Position numbers and translations under genes: made by a program
In this document: piece by piece, positions 1-8,014 of the stretch
Position numbering within the stretch: the stretch's first letter is position 1
How the letters are laid out: each line of letters opens with the position of its first letter
Origin: Ignavibacteria bacterium
GTDB taxonomy: Bacteria > Bacteroidota > Ignavibacteria > Tepidaquicellales > Tepidaquicellaceae
DNA: 64,000 bases
Reading direction: 5' to 3'
NCBI GenBank assembly: GCA_019187405.1
Contig: JABAQZ010000006.1
Span: forward strand, 46,435 to 110,434
Notes under the pieces: model-generated
What the model saw: the letters and a program-made list of their open reading frames with translations, nothing else
What the model was told of the DNA's origin: nothing
The model's database searches: none

Positions 1-1
1 G

Positions 2-739
2 AAAAACGAAATCATAGTTTTCAGTACTTTGAAAGATTCAGTCGAAAAGTTTGTCAGCTTTTACAATTTCGATATGATAGAAATATTCGTGCTTGACAGC
101 GCATTAAGCAAATACAAAAAAGTACTTTCGGACACAGTGGATTATTCAGAGAATTATTATTTTGAAGACCTTGCAAAAAACGGGATCAAGCAGATTCTCA
201 TTCAGACAAATTCCGGCGGCAATGATGCTGTCGCATCCCGCGGAATGTTTATATATGAAATGGATAGAGATGCAGTAAGACTTGTTAAATATTTTGATAC
301 GGGGGATCCCGTTTTAAAAGATTTGAAAAATGACGGAAGGAAGGAAATTTTAGTAACGGATGTATTCTGGGGAATCATGCCGCATGTGAATGTGATTTAT
401 TATACCGCAGGTATATACAAGTATGAAAACGGAGATTTAAAACTTGTAAATCCAGAGTTTGGCGAATATTACGAAGGCAGGTTGAAAGAGCTCAAAGAAA
501 AATATTACGGCATTAAGAAAAAAGTGGAAATGGGAATGCAGCCAGTCGATCTTTCATATCCGCTTTATAGAGAGGCAGCCGAAGTTTTCGTAAATTACAT
601 TGCCAAAGGAGATCTTGCTGGATTAAAAAAATTCTGGGATGAAGAAAAAAATTCTCTCAAAGACAATCTGCCGGAAGACGAATTCAAAGACCTCGAAAAT
701 TATATAGGCAAATCACTGCCGTCCGAACAAAATGTCTGA
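2..739 (+). CDS. Hypothetical protein with FG-GAP/VCBS-like segment (5' end outside window)
   Basis: The reading frame is open back to the first complete codon of the window, so the gene starts upstream and only its C-terminal ~245 residues are seen. A segment around codons 100-120 of the visible part (DLKNDGRKEILV) resembles the D-x-N-x-D-G-x-x-E-hydrophobic pattern of FG-GAP/integrin-type or VCBS repeats, and an earlier one (DLAKNGIKQILI) is a weaker copy. The C-terminal ~90 residues are charged and probably helical. It overlaps the next gene by 8 bp, so the two are very likely co-translated. I do not recognise a specific function; an exported or surface beta-propeller-like protein is inference from the repeats only. 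Confidence 0.6.
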   Translation, partial: KNEIIVFSTLKDSVEKFVSFYNFDMIEIFVLDSALSKYKKVLSDTVDYSENYYFEDLAKNGIKQILIQTNSGGNDAVASRGMFIYEMDRDAVRLVKYFDTGDPVLKDLKNDGRKEILVTDVFWGIMPHVNVIYYTAGIYKYENGDLKLVNPEFGEYYEGRLKELKEKYYGIKKKVEMGMQPVDLSYPLYREAAEVFVNYIAKGDLAGLKKFWDEEKNSLKDNLPEDEFKDLENYIGKSLPSEQNV

Positions 740-1604
740 AAAATCAGAGCTGTCGGTGGTTATCGTAACCTGGAACAGCGGCAATGAAATCTGCGGTTGT
801 TTAAATTCTGTCATAAGTTCTGCAGGTAGCAGAAACATCAAGATTATTGTAGTCGATAATAATTCATCGGACAATACTATTGAATTAGTGGAAGACATTA
901 TCAGAAATAATCTGATCCCGATTAAATTAATCATTAACGATGAAAACAAGGGGTTTACTTATGCTTGCAATCAGGCAATGGATATATATTCAGCTGAAAA
1001 TATTTTGTTATTAAATCCTGATGCAAGGATTCATAGAGATTCTTTGATAAAATTATCTGATAAGCTGAACTCCAATGATAAAATCGGCGCAATTGCGCCG
1101 AAGTTGTTGAATGATGACGGAAGCATTCAGAGATCATGCAGAAGATTCCCAAAATATTCGGACATGTTTTTTGAAATGACGCTTCTTTCAGCAATTTTCA
1201 GCAAGAGCCAAAGATTCAATAGATGGAAAATGGTTGATTTCAGTCATGATAAAGAATCGGAAGTGGAACAGCCGATGGGCGCTGCTTTGATGATTAAATC
1301 ATCTGTTCTCGACAAAACGGGAAACTTTGACGAAGATTTTAAAATGTTTTTTAACGATGTGGATTTATGCAAAAGGATAACAGAGAAAGGTTACAAAATA
1401 TTATTTTTCCCGGAAGCAGTCTTTTATCATTCAAAAGGAGTGAGCATATATAAAGACAGGATACGAATGATAAAGACATGGAATTCGGATTGTTTGAAAT
1501 ATTTTAGAAAGCATAATTACAATTTAATATTATTCAATCTACTTGCATTGTGTCTAAAAATAACGGGAATATTAAGAATCTTGTATTATAAAATTACAAA
1601 ATGA
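732..1604 (+). CDS. Family 2 glycosyltransferase, rhamnosyltransferase-like
   Basis: 290-residue GT-A type glycosyltransferase. The N-terminus has the family start pattern LSVVIVTWNSG followed by VDNNSSDNT (about residues 41-49). NPDA at about 95-98 sits where the metal-binding DxD-like motif of WbbL-type enzymes lies. The later segment FDEDFKMFFNDVDLCKR is typical of rhamnosyl- and related transferases that build O-antigen or exopolysaccharide. A hydrophobic stretch near the C-terminus (LILFNLLALCLKITGILRILY) may associate with the membrane. The start ATG lies inside the end of the preceding gene and its stop overlaps the next start (ATGA), so it is the middle gene of a tight operon. The acceptor and sugar cannot be read from sequence. 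Confidence 0.85.
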   Translation: MSEKSELSVVIVTWNSGNEICGCLNSVISSAGSRNIKIIVVDNNSSDNTIELVEDIIRNNLIPIKLIINDENKGFTYACNQAMDIYSAENILLLNPDARIHRDSLIKLSDKLNSNDKIGAIAPKLLNDDGSIQRSCRRFPKYSDMFFEMTLLSAIFSKSQRFNRWKMVDFSHDKESEVEQPMGAALMIKSSVLDKTGNFDEDFKMFFNDVDLCKRITEKGYKILFFPEAVFYHSKGVSIYKDRIRMIKTWNSDCLKYFRKHNYNLILFNLLALCLKITGILRILYYKITK

Positions 1605-2470
1605 AAGCAGCAATTGCACAGATACACTCAGTATTAGGTGATGTGGAAAAAAATATAAAGAAGCATCTTGAATACTGCGATGAGGCAATTAAGAATAAAG
1701 CCGGTTTAATTGTGTTTCCGGAACTTTCACTAACCGGATATTCGTTAAAGGATTTGAATTTCATGATTGCCGTAAATCCGAAAACAACCCGTCTGCTTGA
1801 TGATTTAAAAAAGAAGAGTAAAAAGATTTCGATTATTTGCGGACTTGCAGAGGAGGGAGATGATTTTGCGATTTACAATTCAGGAATATTGATCGAACAA
1901 GGAGAGATAAAACATATACACAGAAAAATTTATCCTCCGACATACGGACTTTTTGAAGAGTTGAGATATTTTTCAGCCGGAAAAATCTGCAGATCTTGCA
2001 AGACGAAAAATGGAAAATTGGGATTGCTTGTTTGTGAAGATATGTGGCATTTGTCTCTGCCATATTTAATGGCAATGGACGGCGCTAAGATAATTGCAGG
2101 GATAGCTGCTTCACCGACGAGACTTGCAGCCGGACATGATGAATTCAGGAATTATGAGATAAATTCGGAGCATCACAGAACATATTCGAGGCTGCTTTCA
2201 GTTTATTTTTTATTTTCAAATAGAGTTGGATTTGAAGACGGAATAAATTTCTGGGGAGGGAGTGAAATCATTGATCCTTTTGGGAATGTGACGGCAAAAG
2301 CAAAACTGTTTGAAGAAGACATGATATACGGAGAAATAAATTTTGAAGAAGTAAAAAGAGCAAGACATCAGGCAAGGCATTTTCTGGATGAAAATGCTGA
2401 TGTTACGATTCAGAATCTTATAAAAATATCCGATTTCAGGAGTCCGCAAAAAAACGATGAAGATAAATAA
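1601..2470 (+). CDS. Carbon-nitrogen hydrolase (nitrilase superfamily)
   Basis: 289-residue nitrilase-fold amidase. The Glu-Lys-Cys catalytic triad is visible: E41 in FPELSLTGY, K109 in HRKIYPP and C145 in LVCEDMWH. These surroundings match the branch related to the glutaminase domain of NAD synthetase and to N-carbamoyl/omega-amidase enzymes. No NAD synthetase ATP-pyrophosphatase domain follows, so it is a stand-alone amidase. The ATGA overlap with the glycosyltransferase stop codon indicates translational coupling. The substrate is unknown. Confidence 0.85.
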   Translation: MKAAIAQIHSVLGDVEKNIKKHLEYCDEAIKNKAGLIVFPELSLTGYSLKDLNFMIAVNPKTTRLLDDLKKKSKKISIICGLAEEGDDFAIYNSGILIEQGEIKHIHRKIYPPTYGLFEELRYFSAGKICRSCKTKNGKLGLLVCEDMWHLSLPYLMAMDGAKIIAGIAASPTRLAAGHDEFRNYEINSEHHRTYSRLLSVYFLFSNRVGFEDGINFWGGSEIIDPFGNVTAKAKLFEEDMIYGEINFEEVKRARHQARHFLDENADVTIQNLIKISDFRSPQKNDEDK

Positions 2471-2552
2471 GCTGTATTAGTTTATGTTAAAATTAACGCA
2501 TATCCGTCAGTATAGACAAAAAAATCACATTTAATAATAAGCGTGAATTAAG

Positions 2553-2560
2553 TATTTTTG
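2553..2560 (+). promoter_or_regulatory. Candidate Bacteroidota-type -7 box for hrcA operon
   Basis: TATTTTTG matches the TAnnTTTG -7 element of Bacteroidota primary sigma promoters and lies 20 bp before the hrcA ATG. A TTA rather than TTG occurs at the expected -33 distance. No CIRCE inverted repeat (TTAGCACTC/GAGTGCTAA) is visible in the 109-bp gap, although HrcA commonly controls its own operon through one. Confidence 0.45.
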
Positions 2561-2579
2561 CAAAGTTAAAAAGTTTAAC

Positions 2580-3620
2580 ATGAGCGAAGTATTATCTGAA
2601 AGAGAAAAAGAAATTTTAAAATATATAGTAGATAATTTTATAAAAAGCGCCGCTCCGGTAGGATCGAGAAGTGTATCAAAACAATCCGATCTTAATCTTT
2701 CTCCGGCTACAATACGAAATGTAATGAGTGATCTTGAAGAAATGGAATTGATAAACACTCCGCATACATCGGCAGGGAGAGTTCCCACTGACAAGGGTTA
2801 TAGATACTACGTTGATTTGCTTATGGAAAAGGAAAAGCTTTCGACTGAGCTCGAGACTGAGCTCAGAATCGGATTCGAGGAAAAGCATCTGAACCTTATC
2901 GACAATTTAGAATTGTTCAATGAAACATCAAGAATACTCGGTAAGCTGTCGCATTTGATTTCGGTGATTACTCAGCCACAGATTTCCGGGTGTGTTTTTG
3001 ACAAAATAGAATTTGTAGAACTTTCTTCCTCAAAAATTCTTGTAGTTCTCACAATTAAATCCGGAATTGTCAAGACTGTTATCATGGAAATAAAATCTGA
3101 AATATCCAGAAAAATGCTTGACAGTCTTTCGGTATTTTTAAATGAAAAGCTTCATGGTTTGACTTTGAATAAAATAAGAGAAACTGCACTTAACAGAGTA
3201 ACCGAATACAAATACAAAGATTCAGAGCTTATTAGACTTTTCATCAACTCTATCGACAAAATATACAACGAGGATGAAAAAGGAAGCAGAATATACATTG
3301 GCGGAACAGGAGAGATTATCATGCAGCCTGAATTCGGTAATCCAAAGAATTTTAAAGACATAATATCTCTTGCTGAAGATAAAGATCTTGTGATACATAT
3401 TTTTAAGAATTCCAATATTCCCGAAAATGAAGTTTTCATATCAATCGGCAATGAGAACAAAGAAGAAAAGCTGAAAAACTACAGCATTGTTTCCACTACA
3501 TACAAGATCGGCGACATTACTGGAAACATAGGAGTAATCGGACCAAAGAGAATGAATTATTCGAGAATGATATCTCTACTTCAATACACCTCCGGTTTAC
3601 TTAAAGAAATAGCCGGATAG
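2580..3620 (+). CDS. hrcA: Heat-inducible transcription repressor HrcA
   Basis: 346 residues, the normal HrcA length. The N-terminal winged helix (about 1-75) includes the family signature segments LSEREKEILKYIVDNF, APVGSR and LSPATIRNVM, then HTSAGRVPTDKGYRYYVD. The middle and C-terminal part corresponds to the dimerisation/inserted domain and ends with the conserved GPKRMNYSRMISLL segment. HrcA represses class I heat-shock genes by binding CIRCE and is kept active by GroEL. It is the first gene of hrcA-grpE-dnaJ, followed 23 bp later by grpE; dnaK is not in the window. Confidence 0.95.
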   Translation: MSEVLSEREKEILKYIVDNFIKSAAPVGSRSVSKQSDLNLSPATIRNVMSDLEEMELINTPHTSAGRVPTDKGYRYYVDLLMEKEKLSTELETELRIGFEEKHLNLIDNLELFNETSRILGKLSHLISVITQPQISGCVFDKIEFVELSSSKILVVLTIKSGIVKTVIMEIKSEISRKMLDSLSVFLNEKLHGLTLNKIRETALNRVTEYKYKDSELIRLFINSIDKIYNEDEKGSRIYIGGTGEIIMQPEFGNPKNFKDIISLAEDKDLVIHIFKNSNIPENEVFISIGNENKEEKLKNYSIVSTTYKIGDITGNIGVIGPKRMNYSRMISLLQYTSGLLKEIAG

Positions 3621-3643
3621 AAATTTTAAAATAAAAAAAATAA

Positions 3644-4222
3644 ATGAGCAGTAAAAAACATAACATAAACATAAAAGACGCAAAGCAAAAAAATCCTGAC
3701 GAAGGAATTATAGAAAACGGAAAAGAAATTACTCCGGAAAATGATGAATCGGTTAAGGAAATAAATTCACCGGAAACCGAAGCGGCAAAACTCAAAGAAA
3801 TGTTGCTGCGAAAAGCTGCAGAGTTTGAAAATTACAAGAAGAGAACTGAGAATGAGATTTCCAATTATATTAAATATGCTTCGGAAAATATTATTAAAGA
3901 GCTGATTCCGGTATTTGATGATTTGGGAAGGTCGGTGGAATCTGTGGACAAGGGAGAGACAAAAGATTTTGAAACTCTGAAAAAGGGTCTTCATCATATA
4001 TATGATAAATTTAAAAAAGTACTTGAAAAAGAAGGGTTAAAGGAAATCAATTCCGGAGGAAAGGAATTTGATGTTGAAGTTAATTCAGCGTTAATGCAAA
4101 TACCAAGAGATGACGTAAAGCCGAATACAGTTATCGAGGTTGTGGAAAAAGGTTATAAGCTGAAAGATAAAGTAATCAAGCATGAGAAAGTGCTTGTTTC
4201 ATCCGAACCCGAAAAAAATTAA
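3644..4222 (+). CDS. grpE: Nucleotide exchange factor GrpE
   Basis: 192 residues. A highly charged, probably disordered N-terminus (1-45) is followed by the long coiled coil with the GrpE core signature RKAAEFENYKKRTENE, and then the C-terminal beta domain ending in VEKGYKLKDKVIKHEKVLVS. GrpE dimers release ADP from DnaK in the DnaK-DnaJ folding cycle in the cytoplasm. It sits between hrcA and dnaJ, 12 bp ahead of dnaJ. Confidence 0.95.
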   Translation: MSSKKHNINIKDAKQKNPDEGIIENGKEITPENDESVKEINSPETEAAKLKEMLLRKAAEFENYKKRTENEISNYIKYASENIIKELIPVFDDLGRSVESVDKGETKDFETLKKGLHHIYDKFKKVLEKEGLKEINSGGKEFDVEVNSALMQIPRDDVKPNTVIEVVEKGYKLKDKVIKHEKVLVSSEPEKN

Positions 4223-4234
4223 TAAGAAAAATTA

Positions 4235-5404
4235 ATGACTAAAAGAGATTATTACGAAATATTGTCGGTGAGTAAAAGTTCATCTCCGGATGAGATCAAG
4301 ACATCATACAGAAAACTTGCATTGAAATATCATCCTGATAAAAATCCTGGTAATAAGGAAGCAGAGGAAAAATTCAAAGAGCTTGCTGAAGCTTACGAAG
4401 TATTATCAGACCCGGTTAAAAAACAGAGATATGATCAGTTCGGGCATCAGGGAGTCAACAATTCCGGATTTCAAGGTTTTGACAACATCAATGATATTTT
4501 TTCACACTTCGGCGACATATTCGGAGGATTTGGAGGGAGCGGAAGAGGAAGTATTTTTGAAGATTTTTTTGGAGGATCGGGAAGCAGATCCTCGCATGAA
4601 AATCTTAACCGCGGCAATGATTTGAAAATTTCCATAAAACTTACTCTTGAAGAAATCGCCGAGGGTGTTGACAAAACAATAAAAGTAAAAAGGTATAAAT
4701 CATGCACTGAATGTTCCGGTACCGGAGCAAAGTCACAGAGCGGTTATGAAAAGTGCAGGCAATGCGAAGGCACAGGCGAGATCAGGCAGGTTTCGAGATC
4801 AATGTTTGGTCAATTTATAAATGTTACGATGTGCAGAACCTGCAACGGCGAAGGCAGAATCATAAAAGAAAGATGTGATGAATGCAACGGTGAAGGCAGA
4901 GTGAAATCAGAAACAACAATAAAAGTGAAAGTACCCTCCGGTGTTCAGGAAGGTAATTACATTCCACTGAGAGGACAGGGAAATTCGGGTATCCGCGGAG
5001 GAAGCAACGGCGATCTGCTTGTATTTATTGAAGAAGAAAAACATAAAGATTTCATCAGGGACGAGGATGATGTTTATTACGAACTTGAAATCAGCATAGC
5101 AGATGCAATAATGGGAGCGGAAGTTATCGTTCCTACTTTAAACGGTAAAGCAAAGCTGACTGTCGAACCCGGAACCGAATCAGGCAGACTCTTGCGTATG
5201 AAAGAAAAGGGAATAAAACATTTGAACGGATACGGAAGAGGAGATCAGATAGTAAGAATTAACGTTCACATTCCGAAAAAAATAAATGCAAAAGAGAGAG
5301 AATTACTGAAAGAACTTTCCAAATCGGAAAATTTTAAACCAAAACATAGCGTTTCAAAAAAAGATAAAAGTGATAAGGGAATTTTTAAGAAAGTATTTAA
5401 TTGA
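4235..5404 (+). CDS. dnaJ: Chaperone DnaJ (type I Hsp40)
   Basis: 389 residues with the complete type I layout. The J domain (1-70) has the HPD tripeptide in KYHPDKNPG, which stimulates DnaK ATPase. A Gly/Phe-rich linker follows (about 75-130). Four CxxCxGxG-type zinc-binding repeats are present: [24 protein letters not shown] and CDECNGEG. The C-terminal substrate-binding beta domains complete the protein. It is the last gene of the hrcA-grpE-dnaJ operon and is followed by a strong terminator hairpin. The final ~35 residues are Lys/Ser-rich. Confidence 0.96.
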   Translation: MTKRDYYEILSVSKSSSPDEIKTSYRKLALKYHPDKNPGNKEAEEKFKELAEAYEVLSDPVKKQRYDQFGHQGVNNSGFQGFDNINDIFSHFGDIFGGFGGSGRGSIFEDFFGGSGSRSSHENLNRGNDLKISIKLTLEEIAEGVDKTIKVKRYKSCTECSGTGAKSQSGYEKCRQCEGTGEIRQVSRSMFGQFINVTMCRTCNGEGRIIKERCDECNGEGRVKSETTIKVKVPSGVQEGNYIPLRGQGNSGIRGGSNGDLLVFIEEEKHKDFIRDEDDVYYELEISIADAIMGAEVIVPTLNGKAKLTVEPGTESGRLLRMKEKGIKHLNGYGRGDQIVRINVHIPKKINAKERELLKELSKSENFKPKHSVSKKDKSDKGIFKKVFN

Positions 5405-5464
5405 GCCTAATTCATAAGCGACACTAAAGGTCTTCTCTTACATTGTTGACTTTAAATTTCGATG

Positions 5465-5491
5465 GGGCAGTCATTGTGGCTGCCCTTTTTT
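5465..5491 (+). terminator. Rho-independent terminator after dnaJ
   Basis: Stem GGGCAGTCA (5465-5473), loop TTG, stem TGGCTGCCC (5477-5485) with one G-T wobble, followed directly by six T (5486-5491). It lies 60 bp past the dnaJ stop codon. Confidence 0.9.
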
Positions 5492-5493
5492 AT

Positions 5494-5835
5494 TGTCTGA
5501 ATCACGGATTAACGGATTACACTAATTACTCCTATTTGTCTGAATCACGGATTAAACGGATTACACGGATTAACGGATTACACGGATTGCACTGATTGCA
5601 CTGAATTGTCTGAATCACGGATTAAACGGATTAACGGATTACACGGATTGCACTGATTGCACTGAATTGTCTGAATCACGGAAAGCACTGATTAAAGGAT
5701 TTCACGGATTTTTTTTTCTTGCATATCTCGCTTTTGTCCTTCGTTACGTCTCTCCAGATCCCTAACGACAAAAATCACTATTCTGAAAGATGTCTGAATC
5801 ACGGATTAAACAGATTACACGGATTTTCCAACGGT
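5494..5835. repeat. Mosaic short-repeat tract (GTCTGAATCACGGATT family), copy 1
   Basis: Irregular tandem repetition of short modules: GTCTGAATCACGGATT, AACGGATTACACGGATT and GCACTGATTGCACTGAATT. Around 5720-5791 a non-repetitive module of about 70 bp interrupts it, reading on the minus strand CATCTTTCAGAATAGTG through a GATCTGGAGAGACGTAAC segment. The same modules, including this insert, recur in the opposite orientation at 32760-33205. It is intergenic, between the dnaJ terminator and the hydrogenase operon promoter, with no coding potential. Confidence 0.85.
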
Positions 5836-5912
5836 TTTTAATATTGAAAGGTTGGCACTTTTGGCTGTCCTTGTCAACTAATCTACTTATTATAAAAATA
5901 ATATTTTCCATT

Positions 5913-5928
5913 TATGACAAAAATCATA
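5913..5928 (+). promoter_or_regulatory. Crp/Fnr-type operator upstream of hydrogenase operon
   Basis: Perfect inverted repeat TATGA-N6-TCATA (5913-5917 and 5924-5928). This is the half-site spacing of Crp/Fnr-family operators (compare TGTGA-N6-TCACA). Its centre (5920.5) is 29.5 bp before the first base of the -7 box, which puts it near -41.5, the class II activator position. The same site at the same distance precedes the TonB/EamA operon at 46948-46963. Confidence 0.6.
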
Positions 5929-5949
5929 CAATAGTATAAAGGATTTTCG

Positions 5950-5957
5950 TAATTTTG
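5950..5957 (+). promoter_or_regulatory. Candidate -7 box of hydrogenase operon
   Basis: TAATTTTG fits TAnnTTTG. No TTG is present at the -33 distance, as expected for an activator-dependent promoter. The AGGAGG ribosome binding site follows at 5961-5966, so the mRNA leader would be only about 10 nt. Confidence 0.5.
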
Positions 5958-5971
5958 AATAGGAGGAAATG

Positions 5972-6355
5972 ATGAAAAAGAAAATTTTAATAATTGATGA
6001 TGACTCGGATATAATCGAAGCTTTAAAGTTATTTCTGGAAGCAAAGGGATATGAAGTTAAAGGTGAAACCAAACCTTCCAAAGCAATTGAATTATTCAAT
6101 TCATTTAAACCCGATCTGGCAATACTCGATGTAATGATGGACGAACCGGATGAGGGTTTTTTTATTGCTCAAAAAATAAAAAAGATAAATCCTTCATGTC
6201 CGCTAATTATTTATTCATCCATATCCAAAGCTCTCGGTTATGATTTCGCCAAAAGCGAAGTGATCGTGGCTGAAGATTTTGTTGATAAGCCGGCAGACCC
6301 TAATGTCTTGCTAGATCTGCTTAATAAATATCTGGGAGGCAGCAATTATGACTGA
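5972..6355 (+). CDS. Single-domain response regulator (receiver only)
   Basis: 127-residue CheY-like receiver without an output domain. It has the acidic cluster IIDDDSD near the N-terminus, the phosphoacceptor Asp at about residue 53 (AILDVMM), and the conserved Lys at about 106 in DFVDKP. The start at 5972 is preferred over the ATG at 5969 because AGGAGG (5961-5966) is then 5 nt away. It is the first gene of the hydrogenase operon and overlaps the next gene by 8 bp; a histidine kinase ends the same operon. It may relay a signal to another protein or act on the kinase. The insertion MDEPDEGF after the phospho-site Asp is a common variant in receivers of metabolic operons. Confidence 0.85.
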   Translation: MKKKILIIDDDSDIIEALKLFLEAKGYEVKGETKPSKAIELFNSFKPDLAILDVMMDEPDEGFFIAQKIKKINPSCPLIIYSSISKALGYDFAKSEVIVAEDFVDKPADPNVLLDLLNKYLGGSNYD

Positions 6356-6821
6356 TAAAGATAAAAAAATCAAAACAGAATTCATCGCAAGCCTTGTTCG
6401 TTTATACGGAAAGGACAGGTCATCTCTTCTGCCTGTATTGCAGGAATTTCAGAAAAAGTTCAGATACATAGACGAATATTCTCAGCAGGAAATCGCGGAT
6501 GCGTTAAGTATTCATCCCGTTGAAGTCAACAGTATAATTTCGTTTTATGCTTTTCTTTATGACAAGCCTCGCGGAAAACATACTATTAGAATTTGCAAGA
6601 ATATTGTATGTAAATTTCACGGAAATAAAGAACTGTCTAAATTTATGGAAAAGAAAGTGAGTGAGTTTAATAAGGATAAATCCGAAGAAAGTAAAATAAC
6701 AATTGAATATGTAAACTGCATTGGACTTTGCGACAGGAGTCCGTCAATGTTAGTTGATGAAAAAGTTTATGAAAAAATCAATCCGCATAATGCAGAAGCA
6801 ATACTGGAGGAATTATCATGA
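6348..6821 (+). CDS. hydC: NuoE-like [2Fe-2S] subunit of NAD-linked [FeFe] hydrogenase
   Basis: 157 residues of the 24-kDa/NuoE family. An N-terminal helical domain is followed by a thioredoxin-like [2Fe-2S] domain with ligands C83 and C88 (ICKNIVC) and C124 and C128 (NCIGLC). The sequence IISFYAFLYDKPRGKH is typical of the family. In HydABC and Hnd hydrogenases this subunit docks on the NuoF-like flavoprotein. Both ends overlap neighbours (8 bp with the regulator, 4 bp with the next gene), which implies tight co-translation. The symbol is by analogy with Thermotoga HydC. Confidence 0.88.
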   Translation: MTDKDKKIKTEFIASLVRLYGKDRSSLLPVLQEFQKKFRYIDEYSQQEIADALSIHPVEVNSIISFYAFLYDKPRGKHTIRICKNIVCKFHGNKELSKFMEKKVSEFNKDKSEESKITIEYVNCIGLCDRSPSMLVDEKVYEKINPHNAEAILEELS

Positions 6822-8008
6822 TGACATTTGAAAAAATTAAACGAACCGGTCCTGTACTTTTTTCAGAATATGAAAATGGAAGCGCATTGAAAAAAGCAAT
6901 TTCGATCGGAAGAAATGAAATACTTGCAGAGCTTAAAGAATCAGGTCTCAAAGGCAGAGGCGGCGCGGGATTTCCGACATCGACAAAGTGGATGCTTACT
7001 GCAGCAGCAAAAGCTGATAGAAAATTCGTTATTTGTAATGCAGATGAGGGAGAGCCCGGCACATTTAAAGACAGAGTTTTACTGACGGAATATCCGGAAC
7101 TTGTACTCGAAGGCATGATAATTGCCGGTTATGTTATTGGAGCAAAGGAAGGTATTATCTATTTGAGATCTGAATATTCGTACATGCTGGAATTCCTGGA
7201 AAGTAAAATCGAATACATGAGAAAGTACGGATTTTTCGGGAAAAACATTTTGGGCGAGCAGGGTTTCGATTTTGAAATAAAGATTAGACTCGGCTCGGGC
7301 GCTTATGAATGCGGAGAAGAAACCGCGCTTATTGAATCTCTCGAAGGATACCGCGGCGAGCCAAGAAACAGACCGCCGTTTCCAGTAAATACAGGATATT
7401 TGGGATACCCGACAGTTGTAAATAATGTTGAGACGCTTGCTTCAGTTCCGCATATCATTACCAAAGGAGGTGAATGGTATAAAAAATTCGGAACGGACAA
7501 ATCAACCGGCTCAAAGCTTTTCTCAGTATCGGGAGACTGCAAATATCCGGGAGTTTACGAACTTCAATGGGGAATAACCCTGCGAGAACTTTTAAAAATA
7601 GTCGGAGCTGAAAATACAAAAGCAGTTCAAGTAGGAGGAGCTTCCGGAGTTTGTCTAAACGAATCGCAGTTTGACAAAAAAATAAGTTACGAAGAGACTG
7701 CCACAGGCGGTTCAATCATGATTTTTGACAAAAGCAGAAGTATGCTTGAAGTATTGAAAAACTTTATGGAGTTTTTTGTGGAAGAATCATGCGGACAATG
7801 CACGCCTTGCAGGATAGGTAACGTTAAATTGCTCGAAGGCGTGAACATGATAGAAAAAAATGACTACACTCTGGAATATATAGATAAATTAAAAGAACTC
7901 GGCGAGACAATGAAGATTGCATCAAAATGCGGACTTGGACAGACAAGTCCAAATCCTTTTATATCAATACTTGATAATTTCAAAGACGAAATATTCAGTA
8001 AAAACTAA
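6818..8008 (+). CDS. hydB: NuoF-like NAD/FMN flavoprotein subunit of [FeFe] hydrogenase
   Basis: 396 residues of the 51-kDa/NuoF family. The glycine-rich NADH/FMN segment GRGGAGFPTSTKW is at 46-58, and EYPELVLEGM and GAGAYxCGEETAL-like motifs follow (here GSGAYECGEETAL). The [4Fe-4S] cluster (N3-type) Cys are in ESCGQCTPC and KCGLGQTSPNP. The subunit is compact: it has neither the N-terminal thioredoxin-like [2Fe-2S] domain nor the C-terminal 2[4Fe-4S] ferredoxin domain that I know from Thermotoga maritima HydB. It oxidises or reduces NAD(H) and passes electrons to HydA. The start overlaps the hydC stop (ATGATGA region). Confidence 0.9.
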   Translation: MMTFEKIKRTGPVLFSEYENGSALKKAISIGRNEILAELKESGLKGRGGAGFPTSTKWMLTAAAKADRKFVICNADEGEPGTFKDRVLLTEYPELVLEGMIIAGYVIGAKEGIIYLRSEYSYMLEFLESKIEYMRKYGFFGKNILGEQGFDFEIKIRLGSGAYECGEETALIESLEGYRGEPRNRPPFPVNTGYLGYPTVVNNVETLASVPHIITKGGEWYKKFGTDKSTGSKLFSVSGDCKYPGVYELQWGITLRELLKIVGAENTKAVQVGGASGVCLNESQFDKKISYEETATGGSIMIFDKSRSMLEVLKNFMEFFVEESCGQCTPCRIGNVKLLEGVNMIEKNDYTLEYIDKLKELGETMKIASKCGLGQTSPNPFISILDNFKDEIFSKN

Positions 8009-8014
8009 GCATCT

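Noticed and set aside
2471..2579. CIRCE element before hrcA
   Set aside because: No TTAGCACTC/GAGTGCTAA inverted repeat could be found, even with a few mismatches.
3152..3460. 102-residue minus-strand ORF inside hrcA
   Set aside because: Antisense shadow of a well-supported gene; no domain or signals.
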